Below, piece by piece: positions 17,937 to 26,513 of a DNA stretch of 47,933 bases (position 1 is the stretch's first letter; each line of letters starts with the position of its first letter). The stretch is from an uncultured Eggerthellaceae bacterium (GTDB taxonomy: Bacteria; Actinomycetota; Coriobacteriia; Coriobacteriales; Eggerthellaceae), in NCBI GenBank assembly GCA_904420215.1, contig CAJFUR010000061.1, positions 1 through 47,933 on the forward strand, in the 5' to 3' direction. Position numbers and translations under genes: made by a program. The notes below the pieces were generated by a model, which was not told the DNA's origin, did not search any database, and worked only from the letters and a program-made list of their open reading frames with translations.

Positions 17937-18092
17937 GCACAGATGGGAGCCGTTGGGGTTGCCCTAAGCGCAGAGCAGGCCTTGGCAGGAGCATCCCAAA
18001 CACCGTTGGAGCAACCCCAAATCGGCCACGGAGCGCTCCGGCTGCAAAAGACGGAAGGCGCCCGCCGATGCGGCGCTGCAGAAAGGAACCCC

Positions 18093-18527
18093 ATGCCCAG
18101 CGACCACGAAGCTCCCGATGAACAGCCCGCCAACTCCGCCACACCGGCCGAATCCGCGCGTTTCGGCATTGGCGAAGTCTCCGACATGACTGGCATATCG
18201 GCATTCACGCTGCGCTACTACGACAAGTGCGGATTCTTTCCCGGCCTCGCGCGCGACAAGCGCGGCGTGCGCTCTTTTTCCCATGCCGACATCGAGCAGT
18301 TGCATCTGGTCGAGGCCCTGCGGAAAAGCGGGCTTTCCATCGAGGGCATCCAGTACTACGTCCGCCTTGCCAAGCGCGGCCCATCCACCGCAGGCGAGCG
18401 CCTGTCCATCCTGCAAGAACGCGAGACGGCCCTCGCGTATCAACGGGACGAGATCGAGCTGCAGATCCGCCGCCTGCATGCCGCGGCCGTGGATTTATCG
18501 CTGAAGCTCGATGAGAGGCATCCGTGA
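18093..18527 (+). CDS. MerR family transcriptional regulator
   Basis: FGIGEVSDMTGISAFTLRYYDKCGFFPGLARDKRGVRSFSHADIEQLHLVEALRKSGLSIEGIQYYV; C-terminal coiled coil. Confidence 0.93.
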   Translation: MPSDHEAPDEQPANSATPAESARFGIGEVSDMTGISAFTLRYYDKCGFFPGLARDKRGVRSFSHADIEQLHLVEALRKSGLSIEGIQYYVRLAKRGPSTAGERLSILQERETALAYQRDEIELQIRRLHAAAVDLSLKLDERHP

Positions 18528-18681
18528 ATGCTATAGTTGGCAATGCGGTCATGGAAAACGCTTCTTTCCGCGACCTGGGAGTCATCCGAAGGCAAAACGG
18601 GGCCTTAGAACGGCTCTCAGAGCCTCGTTTATAAAACCGCAGATCAATCGTGGTGTTTTTCGAAGAGATGGGAGCGATGCT

Positions 18682-19104
18682 ATGTCCGAGGGCGAAAATC
18701 AGCAGCCGGCGCCTCCTCATGGCTATCAACCGAACGCCTTCGACGTCAAGAACCTGCAGACGGCGCGCACCCTCATCGTGTTCGCGAGCATAGCGGGACC
18801 CGTTTCGCTGCTCATTGGCGGGATGCTCCTGAGCGGCGCCGGCATCGTGTGCGGCATCGTCGCATGGCGCAAACTCAAAACCCTCGAAAGCCGCGACACC
18901 GAAGTGGCCGGATTCGCCAGACAGATGAAGAAGCCCTGCACGGTAGCGTTTGTCATGTGCGGAATCGCATTCGTCCTCAACACGGTGAATTTCGTCGTCA
19001 CCATGTCCGCCATGCTCGCCATGATCGAAAGCGGAGAATTCGTCGAACTCATGGCCGACATGGCCGGCGGCACTGCCGGCACGGACGCCTCGACGTGGGG
19101 ATAG
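18682..19104 (+). CDS. Small membrane protein (DUF4190-like)
   Basis: 140 aa with Pro-rich N-terminus and hydrophobic segments (IVFASIAGPVSLLIGGMLLSGAGIVCGIVAW; TVAFVMCGIAFVLNTVNFVVTM). Confidence 0.7.
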   Translation: MSEGENQQPAPPHGYQPNAFDVKNLQTARTLIVFASIAGPVSLLIGGMLLSGAGIVCGIVAWRKLKTLESRDTEVAGFARQMKKPCTVAFVMCGIAFVLNTVNFVVTMSAMLAMIESGEFVELMADMAGGTAGTDASTWG

Positions 19105-19133
19105 AAACCTACTTGGCTACGTGGGAAAACAAT

Positions 19134-19164
19134 AAAGCCCAGCTTTTCGGGCCGGGCTTATCGT
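19134..19164 (+). terminator. Terminator-like hairpin
   Basis: AAGCCCagCTTTTCGGGCCGGGCTT stem-loop directly downstream of the 18682 gene. Confidence 0.55.
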
Positions 19165-19287
19165 AGTTTACAAACTAATATGAATTATTGATAATATATG
19201 TTATGTAAAGTAAAAGGGAAATTATGTAAAGCATCGAGGTGAAGGGCTTGGCTTTAATAAGTTCGCGCGACTGCTAGGAGAAAATCT

Positions 19288-19408
19288 ATGCGCGCGAAAG
19301 TCAAGGCTGTTTGTCTGAGTATTGAGAAGAACGACTTTACGAAGAAGGGCACGGGCGAAGTTATCACGTACCGCCGGGCCAAGTTCTCGGTGCGCGGCAC
19401 CACCGAGG
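19288..19408 (+). pseudogene. 5' fragment of a small mobile-element-type gene
   Basis: MRAKVKAVCLSIEKNDFTKKGTGEVITYRRAKFSVRGTTEV looks native; beyond it the frame runs antisense into the XRE gene with unnatural composition. Confidence 0.4.
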
Positions 19409-19618
19409 TCAAACGTCTTCCGGGAACACGAACAGGTCTTCTATGGACGCGCCCACGGCGCGCGAAACATCAACCGCCAGCTTGAGCGAAGGATTGTACT
19501 TCCCCGCCTCCAAGCGGCTTATCGTTTCCCTGCGCACGCGGACGAGGATGGCCAACTCGTCTTGCGTGAGGCCCGCCATCTGGCGGTACCTCTTGAGGTT
19601 GCAGGTGAATTCGCCCAT
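19409..19618 (-). CDS. Small XRE-family transcriptional regulator
   Basis: LKRYRQMAGLTQDELAILVRVRRETISRLEAGKYNPSLKLAVDVSRAVGASIEDLFVF. Confidence 0.9.
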   Translation of the reverse strand: MGEFTCNLKRYRQMAGLTQDELAILVRVRRETISRLEAGKYNPSLKLAVDVSRAVGASIEDLFVFPEDV

Positions 19619-19629
19619 GGGATCCTACC

Positions 19630-19992
19630 CTATGACGCCTCGTAGATGCGGAATGCTATGGCATAGGAGAACAGCGACGCCGTCCAACCGAATGCGGCCG
19701 CAAGCACGGCGCCTTCGCCGTCTCCAAGGGAGTTCGCGGCCACGAAGCCCGTCAGGAGCACCGCGCACGCCGCCACGCGAAACGCCACAGCCGAAGCCCT
19801 TCGCGAATTCTCCCTCCACCGCTCATCGGGATACTCGTAGTTGATCCTGCCCAGAACGAAGAAGGAAAAGAAGGCGAAGAACGAGAAATAGAACAGGTCG
19901 CCCGGATTCCCCGTTGCGAAATAGCGCAGGCCGACAAAGCCCACCAGACCGGCGAACCCCCCGAAATTGAGCAACGCGTTCCTGATGCGCAT
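19630..19992 (-). CDS. Small integral membrane protein (DUF3796-like), operonic with the XRE regulator
   Basis: FGGFAGLVGFVGLRYFATGNPGDLFYFSFFAFFSFFVLGRINYEYPDERWRENSRRASAVAF and further hydrophobic segments. Confidence 0.7.
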   Translation of the reverse strand: MRIRNALLNFGGFAGLVGFVGLRYFATGNPGDLFYFSFFAFFSFFVLGRINYEYPDERWRENSRRASAVAFRVAACAVLLTGFVAANSLGDGEGAVLAAAFGWTASLFSYAIAFRIYEAS

Positions 19993-20025
19993 GGCCGCCC
20001 CCTTCCGCCTCTCCTATGTTCGCAC

Positions 20026-20066
20026 ATGTGATAAATACATCATATTACGAGATAAATATATCACAT
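20026..20066. promoter_or_regulatory. Inverted repeat upstream of the XRE/membrane-protein operon
   Basis: ATGTGATA (20026-20033) ... TATCACAT (20059-20066) with AT-rich centre. Confidence 0.5.
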
Positions 20067-20515
20067 AATGAGAAAAGCGGCAACGAATGCTGCCGCAGAA
20101 CAGGCGGCGCGCGGAACAATTGGCAACCTCAGACACTTTTCGCGCCGAGAACCACCGGGACACGGGCCAAAATGCGAGTTAAAGTATCGTCATCAAGTCC
20201 CCTGTTTCGCGAGTGCGTCTTTTCCTGTCTTCACGTTCCGGTCCGTAGCCCGAATTGCCTCACCCCTTTCCTGTGCCCCACTACGTACTCCCCCCACCCT
20301 TATGGGATTCAAGAAGTATGCAGGAAAGAAGAAAACGCCTTCAATCTAACGAACTAGTGGAAAACTCGCATGCGAATACCGCCCGCTCACATGCGGCTCC
20401 CCCAAGGAGTCGCCAACGATACTCCTGCACCAGCCGTGTTTGTTTCTTGACTTATCCTTCCATGTCCGTCATTCTCATGCAGAGGCGAAGGATCGGAGGG
20501 GGTGAATTTGCCCAC

Positions 20516-22207
20516 ATGAAAAAGCATAGGCTCCATTATCATCTGGCATTGCCCGTTACGGCCATCATCGTGACATTATTGCTAGTCAACATCGTTCTCA
20601 GCTCGTGCCTACAGCGGCAACAAGCAGAAAACACCATGCGCGACCAAGCCTACATCCTCTCGCAAGACATGGCCGCCATTTGGGATTTCATCTCCGTCAA
20701 TCAAAACCGGATCAACTACGACCGGGACGGCGTCTACAACCAGAAAGGACTCTACTGCTCGAAGGCAGGCCTGTCTGTCGGCGCGTTGTTTTCGAAGCGT
20801 ACCGATTACGTCATCAGGTATGCCGCATTGAACCCGAGAAGCGAGCAGAACCGTGCTGATGACTTCGAGATGGAGGCGCTCGTCGCCTTCTCGGACGATC
20901 CGAGTCTCGAAGAGTACACGACCTTTGGGGAGATGCAGGGAGAGGAAGGTCGCTATTTCCGGTACGCCGCCCCGCTGCGCATGGACGAGACATGCGAAAG
21001 CTGTCATGGAGGCGTTGCCGGCGAAATAGACGAAACGGGATATCCGAAAGAGGGCTTTGTTGATGGCGATCTGGTTGGCATCATCAGTATCGCCACACCC
21101 ACCAGGCAATTCGAGCAGAATTACTTCGACAATGCGTTGTTGCAGGGCGTGTTCCTCGTGGTCCTGTCAGTGGGCTGCATGGTCGCAAGCTACTGGTTCA
21201 TCCAGAAATACGTGTCGAGGCCGCTCGGAAAGCTGGAACGGGCAATAGAGCAGTCCGGCACCGATCGCTCATATGGGCAATTGGACGCCGAAGCGATTGG
21301 GGCGAAGGGGGAAATAAGCAGCCTAGTCTCTTTCTTCAACGATGCTTCAAGGAAGCTCGAAGCCGTTCATTTGGGACTCGAATCGGAGGTGTCGAAGAGA
21401 ACCCTCGACTTGAAATCCGCAAACGCCCTTCTGGCCTCGCAAGCCGAAAAATTGGAAGCGCTGAACAGGCGCCTGAAGGCCGACAGCCGATACAAGTCGC
21501 ATTATTTCACCATGATGAGCCACGAGCTTAAAACGCCTCTCACGGCCATCATCGCATATGCGAACATCCTCCGTGAAGCGAATGATTCGGGAAGCGCCTT
21601 GGACGCGGATGCGATAGAGGCCATCGCCAGCAATTCACGCGACCTCCTGCGACTTATCGAGAACATCTTGGAATCGGCGAAACTCGAAGCGGGCAAAACC
21701 TCGCTCGACATGCAGGTGGTCGATGCCGACGAGGTGTTCTACCATTTGGAGTCTTCGCTGGCATCGCTGGCCGCCGAACGCAACCTCGTCCTATCGTTTT
21801 TCAAGTCCAAGAGCATGCCGCTGTTCCTTGCCGACTCGGTCAAGTTGTCCCATATTCTGGAAAACCTGATCAGCAATGCAGTCAAGCACACGCCGGACAA
21901 CGGCTGCGTCGTCGTCGAGGCCTATCATCACAAGAAGGACGAGACCATAAGGTTCCGCGTCATCGACAGCGGCACGGGCATACCGGAAAAGGAACAGCAT
22001 GCGATCTTCGAGGAATTCGTGCAGGCGAGCGACCACATGGACAGACCCACAAGCGGCAGCGGCCTAGGGCTCGCCTTGGCGAAGGAATACGCGGAACTGC
22101 ATGGGGGATCCATTCAAGTAAAGAGCGCAGTGGGGGAAGGCAGCATCTTCACGGTCGTCCTCCCCTATGTCGCCGTGGCGTCCGGAGAGGGGGAAGGCGA
22201 TGTCTAG
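20516..22207 (+). CDS. Sensor histidine kinase with DUF3365-like sensor domain containing CxxCH
   Basis: N-terminal TM; METCESCHGGVAGEIDETGYPKEGFVDGDLVGIISI; second TM; H-box MMSHELKTPLTAI; ATPase SGSGLGLALAKEYAELHGG. Confidence 0.9.
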   Translation: MKKHRLHYHLALPVTAIIVTLLLVNIVLSSCLQRQQAENTMRDQAYILSQDMAAIWDFISVNQNRINYDRDGVYNQKGLYCSKAGLSVGALFSKRTDYVIRYAALNPRSEQNRADDFEMEALVAFSDDPSLEEYTTFGEMQGEEGRYFRYAAPLRMDETCESCHGGVAGEIDETGYPKEGFVDGDLVGIISIATPTRQFEQNYFDNALLQGVFLVVLSVGCMVASYWFIQKYVSRPLGKLERAIEQSGTDRSYGQLDAEAIGAKGEISSLVSFFNDASRKLEAVHLGLESEVSKRTLDLKSANALLASQAEKLEALNRRLKADSRYKSHYFTMMSHELKTPLTAIIAYANILREANDSGSALDADAIEAIASNSRDLLRLIENILESAKLEAGKTSLDMQVVDADEVFYHLESSLASLAAERNLVLSFFKSKSMPLFLADSVKLSHILENLISNAVKHTPDNGCVVVEAYHHKKDETIRFRVIDSGTGIPEKEQHAIFEEFVQASDHMDRPTSGSGLGLALAKEYAELHGGSIQVKSAVGEGSIFTVVLPYVAVASGEGEGDV

Positions 22208-22889
22208 CAGCATCCTTGTGGCCGACGACGAACCTAGCGTGCTCAAAGTGGTGAAGTATTACGCGGAAAAGAACGGATACCGGGTCTATACCGCCTCCGA
22301 TGGGGAGCAGGCTTTGGGTATCTTCCAAGATGCAACTCCCGATCTGGTCGTTCTAGACGTCATGATGCCGGGACTCAATGGATTCGAAGTTTGCGAGGCA
22401 ATCCGAGAAACCGATGCCAGAGTTCCCGTGATCTTCCTCACGGCAAAGGGCGATCTGGTTGACAAGGGCATGGGGTTCAAATTGGGAGCGGACGACTATG
22501 TGACAAAGCCCTTCGAACCCGAAGAATTGATCATGAGGATAAGGACATGCCTGCGCAGGCGCGATGCGTTTCCGGCGGCAAGAAAGAATCCGGACGTGAT
22601 CGACCTAGGCGACCTTTCCGTCAACTTGGACTCGAAAACCGTGGCAGTCCGCGGTGCGGGAGTGTCTCTGACGGCAAAGGAGTTCGATCTGCTGGCGTTC
22701 CTCGCGCAGCATCCGGCGGAGGCGATTTCCCGCGTGCGTCTTTTGCAGGGTGTATGGGGAGAAGACTACATAGGCGATCCCGGTGTCGTTGCGGTGGTTG
22801 TTCGCAAGGTCAGAGAAAAGATAGAGGAGAATCCGGCCAAACCGTGTCATCTGATCACCGAATGGGGATACGGATACCGACTCGTGTGA
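22200..22889 (+). CDS. OmpR-family response regulator
   Basis: ILVADDEPSVLKVVKYY, VVLDVMMPGLNGFEV, FLTAKGDLVDKGMGFKLGADDYVTKPFEPEEL; C-terminal winged helix. Confidence 0.94.
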   Translation: MSSSILVADDEPSVLKVVKYYAEKNGYRVYTASDGEQALGIFQDATPDLVVLDVMMPGLNGFEVCEAIRETDARVPVIFLTAKGDLVDKGMGFKLGADDYVTKPFEPEELIMRIRTCLRRRDAFPAARKNPDVIDLGDLSVNLDSKTVAVRGAGVSLTAKEFDLLAFLAQHPAEAISRVRLLQGVWGEDYIGDPGVVAVVVRKVREKIEENPAKPCHLITEWGYGYRLV

Positions 22890-22955
22890 CCGCATTCCCC
22901 GTCGTCTCGGAAATTCGGGAAGCCCGACATCCCGTTCGTCGCATTTCGCCCGCTC

Positions 22956-22992
22956 TTAATAATTCGTAATAATTCTTAATGAGTCCCTTAAT
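22956..22992 (+). promoter_or_regulatory. Phased direct repeats upstream of Mo-enzyme gene; candidate response-regulator binding sites
   Basis: TTAAT (22956), GTAAT (22966), TTAAT (22976), TTAAT (22988) within TTAATAATTC-GTAATAATTC-TTAATGAGTCCC-TTAATATC. Confidence 0.5.
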
Positions 22993-23066
22993 ATCTGGCA
23001 CTGGCCGCGTTGATAGCCTATCTCCAATGAGTTGACGCTAGGGAGAGCGTTGGTTAGGAGGGTCTT

Positions 23067-25595
23067 ATGGGTAATATCGGCCTCGAATCATCCAAAACGG
23101 GCATGAGCAGAAGGTCTTTCGTTGCTGCAACAGCCGCAGCGGCCGGAATTGCCGGTCTGACGCTTGCTGGATGCCAGCCGGCAAGTCAAGCGGAAGAAGC
23201 CACGGAAACCGCCGCCGAAACCGATGTGAAAACAGTGGGGGTTGCAAGTGGATACAATTGCTCGTACTGTTATCTGCAGGGAAAAATCAAGGACGGCAAG
23301 ATCGTCGGCGTGGAACCGGGTCCGCTGCCCAACCGCCCCGGCAATAGCAATGCCTGCGCGCGCTGCATGGCATTCGTCGAGAAAGTCCAAGACGAAAACG
23401 CACGCATCCTGCATCCCATGAAACGCACCGGTGAGCGCGGATCTGGACAGTTCGAGCAAATCACTTGGGACGAAGCCATCAAAGAGATCTCCACGAAACT
23501 GAAAGCCGTCATGGAGACGAATCCGCAAGCTGCAAGTTTCTGGGGAATGACCGGCAACCTGACGACGCTGGCCAACCAGTCCGTCAACCGCTTCGCTTTC
23601 AACATCGGCGCTTCCACGTGGGAACCCGAGCACATCATGGGCGATCACGGCGAGTCGATCGGCATGTTCATGACTTGCGGCGACCCGGCCCCCGGCCACG
23701 ACGGAGAGGACTGGTACAACTCGAAGTACCTGCTGTTCTTCGGTGCCAACAAGGTGGACACCTACACGCCCGTGGCCCGCCACATTGCCGAAGCGCGCCG
23801 GCGGGGCGCCAAGTTGGTGGTCATCGATCCGCGCTTGAGTTCCACGGCCGCAATGGCCGACCAATGGGTCCCCATCAACCCCGGCACCGATCCCGCGCTT
23901 ATTTTGGCCATGATGAACCTCATCTTCCAGAACGGCCTGCACGACGAGGCCTATCTTGCCAACTACACCTGCGCTCCCCTGCTGGTGAACGACGAGACCG
24001 GCGAATACCTGCATCCATCCGAAGGGACGTACTGCGCGTGGGACGCCGCCGCCAATGCCGCGGTCGAGATCGATCCGGCAGATGCCGGCGGCGCGGACGA
24101 CCAGACTTCCGGCCCCGAAAGCACCCTTGCCCTTACGGGTTCCTTCAATGTCAACGGTATAAACTGTCACCCCACCATGGACGATTTGGTTGCCGAAGCC
24201 GCTAAGTGGCCGGTTGACCGTGCCACTGCGATAACGGGCGTTCCCGTCGAGGTCATCCAGCAGTTGGCTCTAGAATACGCACAGGCCGAGCCAGCAGGCA
24301 TCCAAGTCACGCAGGGCACGAACCGAACCCGCTACAGCTACGCCACCTCGCGTGCAGCCGTCACACTGGGAGCTGTTTGCGGAAACATCGGCAAGTCCGG
24401 CGGCGGCGTAGGCCGCGAGCACTTGGGCGTTCCCATCGCCACGACGGGCGATGCGGTGAACTTCATCAGCTCCGGCTCTATCTTCAACGACGGCGAATGG
24501 TACGATGTGGGCGAGAATTCCGGTGCATTCGGCGCATTCTTCGAGGTGCTGCTCGGGCCTTACAGCCTGAAAGCCGACGAACTCATCGCCGGCAACGCGT
24601 TCAAGTCTTCGGAATTCTACGATGCCGCCATCTTTGGAAATCCGGTTCCGGTAGATTTTCTTTACATCGCCATTTCAAACTTCATCAACCAGAGTCCCGA
24701 TGCCAACAAGATAATAAACGAAGTGTTCCCGGCCATCGATTTCATAGTGACGGCCGATCCGTTCTGGACTTGGACCACCAAATACTCTGACATAGTATTG
24801 CCCGTTGCCACCTATTGGGAGTGCTGGGACGTGACCAACGACGGTCCTTTCGTGCGCATGAACCAGCCGCAAATCGAGCGCATGGGCGAAAGCAAGTCCG
24901 ACTGCGAAATCTTTTCCCTTCTCGCTCAGGAAATGGGTGTCGGCGACTACTGGAACAAAACGGACGAGGAATGGGTGCGTACCTTCTTGGAGGGCAGCGA
25001 GCATCCCGGCATGGCGTCCTTCGACATGGGCGAAATGCTGAAAACCGGCATATTCGCCCGAGACGACGGGGTGTATGGCCCTTCCTACCCATTCGGCGAC
25101 AAGAAGTTCGGCACCCCCACCGGACGCATCGAATTTTACCGGGACGACCTGGTTCCTTTCGGCGAGCAGGTTCCCACGTGCCAGCGCGTAGACGACAACC
25201 CCGAAGACGCCTTCAAAGACAGGTATCCTCTGCAGTTCATCCAATGGCACAGCCGTGCCGCCGTGCACACGCAAGGCATGTTGCCCGCGGCTACCAAGGC
25301 CATCGAAAGCGAGCCGTATCTAGTGATGAACTCCGTTGACGCCAACGCTCGCGGCATCGCCCATGGCGACGTGGTCCGCGCATTCAACGACCGCGGTTCC
25401 ATGAAGCTGCTCGCGTTCGTTTCGGACGGCATCATTGAAGGCACTACCGGCATGTCGCAGGGCTGGACGCCCGAGCAGTTCATCGAAGGCCACTACCAGA
25501 TGCTGACGCATTACACCAAAAACGCGGTCGAAGAGTTCGTGAGCGCCACCAGCAGCCCGTTCAATGACGTCCGCATTCAAGTCGAGAAGGCGTAA
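23067..25595 (+). CDS. Molybdopterin-dependent oxidoreductase (DMSO reductase superfamily), Tat signal with lipobox-like Cys
   Basis: MSRRSFVAATAAAAGIAGLTLAGC; FGANKVDTYTPVARHIAEARRRGAKLVVIDPRLSSTAAMADQWVPINPGTDPAL; C-terminal molydopterin-binding region. Confidence 0.92.
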   Translation: MGNIGLESSKTGMSRRSFVAATAAAAGIAGLTLAGCQPASQAEEATETAAETDVKTVGVASGYNCSYCYLQGKIKDGKIVGVEPGPLPNRPGNSNACARCMAFVEKVQDENARILHPMKRTGERGSGQFEQITWDEAIKEISTKLKAVMETNPQAASFWGMTGNLTTLANQSVNRFAFNIGASTWEPEHIMGDHGESIGMFMTCGDPAPGHDGEDWYNSKYLLFFGANKVDTYTPVARHIAEARRRGAKLVVIDPRLSSTAAMADQWVPINPGTDPALILAMMNLIFQNGLHDEAYLANYTCAPLLVNDETGEYLHPSEGTYCAWDAAANAAVEIDPADAGGADDQTSGPESTLALTGSFNVNGINCHPTMDDLVAEAAKWPVDRATAITGVPVEVIQQLALEYAQAEPAGIQVTQGTNRTRYSYATSRAAVTLGAVCGNIGKSGGGVGREHLGVPIATTGDAVNFISSGSIFNDGEWYDVGENSGAFGAFFEVLLGPYSLKADELIAGNAFKSSEFYDAAIFGNPVPVDFLYIAISNFINQSPDANKIINEVFPAIDFIVTADPFWTWTTKYSDIVLPVATYWECWDVTNDGPFVRMNQPQIERMGESKSDCEIFSLLAQEMGVGDYWNKTDEEWVRTFLEGSEHPGMASFDMGEMLKTGIFARDDGVYGPSYPFGDKKFGTPTGRIEFYRDDLVPFGEQVPTCQRVDDNPEDAFKDRYPLQFIQWHSRAAVHTQGMLPAATKAIESEPYLVMNSVDANARGIAHGDVVRAFNDRGSMKLLAFVSDGIIEGTTGMSQGWTPEQFIEGHYQMLTHYTKNAVEEFVSATSSPFNDVRIQVEKA

Positions 25596-25606
25596 GGGAG
25601 GCAACG

Positions 25607-26167
25607 ATGAGATACGGAATGCTTATCGACACGCGCTATTGCTCTGGCTGCCAGACCTGCGTGGTCAGCTGCAAAATGTCGAACCAAGTTGGAGGCGACG
25701 CATTTTACAGCCATGTGATCAGCCTAGACGGCGATGTTCTCTATCAGGCGACGGGCGTTTTCCCGGATGTCAGGATAAAATTCCGTCCGACGCTTTGCAA
25801 CCATTGCGAAAGCCCTGCCTGCTTCGCCAATTGCCCAACGGGAGCCGTTGCAAAGGATGTCGAAACCGGTATCGTGTCAATCGACAAGGAGCTGTGCATC
25901 GGATGTGGCGACTGCGCGGCCTCGTGTCCCTACGATATCCCCATCGTCCTTCAAGACGAAGGAATTGCCGGGAAGTGCGATTTCTGCGCCTCCCGCGTTG
26001 CGAATGGCGAGTTGCCCTACTGCGTGGCGGCGTGTCCTACCCGCACGCGCTACTTCGGCGACATCGACGATCCCGACAGTGACATCTCGAAGATGATTGC
26101 CGAATTTGGAGCGAAAACCTACCTACCGGAAGCTGGAACCGGTCCCTCCGTGTACTATATCGTATAG
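25607..26167 (+). CDS. DmsB/NrfC-like 4Fe-4S ferredoxin subunit
   Basis: CSGCQTCVVSCK, CNHCESPACFANCPTGA, CIGCGDCAASCPYDIP, CDFCASR...CVAACPT. Confidence 0.95.
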   Translation: MRYGMLIDTRYCSGCQTCVVSCKMSNQVGGDAFYSHVISLDGDVLYQATGVFPDVRIKFRPTLCNHCESPACFANCPTGAVAKDVETGIVSIDKELCIGCGDCAASCPYDIPIVLQDEGIAGKCDFCASRVANGELPYCVAACPTRTRYFGDIDDPDSDISKMIAEFGAKTYLPEAGTGPSVYYIV

Positions 26168-26211
26168 CGGTTGGCAACCAATCTCTGCTCGGTTGATCCG
26201 AAGCGCGGCTG

Positions 26212-26246
26212 CAGGCGCCCGAAGGTTATCGAACTTCGGGCGCCTG
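26212..26246. terminator. Strong hairpin after the FeS gene
   Basis: CAGGCGCCCGAAG (26212-26224) / CTTCGGGCGCCTG (26234-26246), 13-bp perfect stem. Confidence 0.7.
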
Positions 26247-26296
26247 TCTCGTCTCTGCGTGTTCTCCAGCGCTGCCGCTCTTTCCTTGGCCGTCTT

Positions 26297-26497
26297 TCAT
26301 GCCTTGGAATCATCTGGCCACGCTTCACGCTCGGCACCGACGAAGATGTCGTCGGACCACCCAAGGCTTTCTGCCGCAATTTCCGGTCCACGTCTCCCAA
26401 ACAGACTCTCGTAGGTGACACCCTTCATGGGCGCAACGCGACGATGAACGCGCGGTTTGGAAACAATTTCTATATTCCCCCGTTCGTTGACCCGCAT
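26297..26497 (-). CDS. Possible orphan AbrB/MazE-like antitoxin
   Basis: MRVNERGNIEIVSKPRVHRRVAPMKGVTYESLFGRRGPEIAAESLGWSDDIFVGAEREAW; C-terminus ends GAEREAW, as in MazE-type antitoxins. Confidence 0.35.
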   Translation of the reverse strand: MRVNERGNIEIVSKPRVHRRVAPMKGVTYESLFGRRGPEIAAESLGWSDDIFVGAEREAWPDDSKA

Positions 26498-26513
26498 CGA
26501 CACGCAGTCCCCC

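Noticed and set aside
19409-19992. XRE/small membrane protein pair as a toxin-antitoxin or phage-defence system
   Set aside because: Layout fits a common regulator/membrane-protein pair; no toxin or effector domain is visible.
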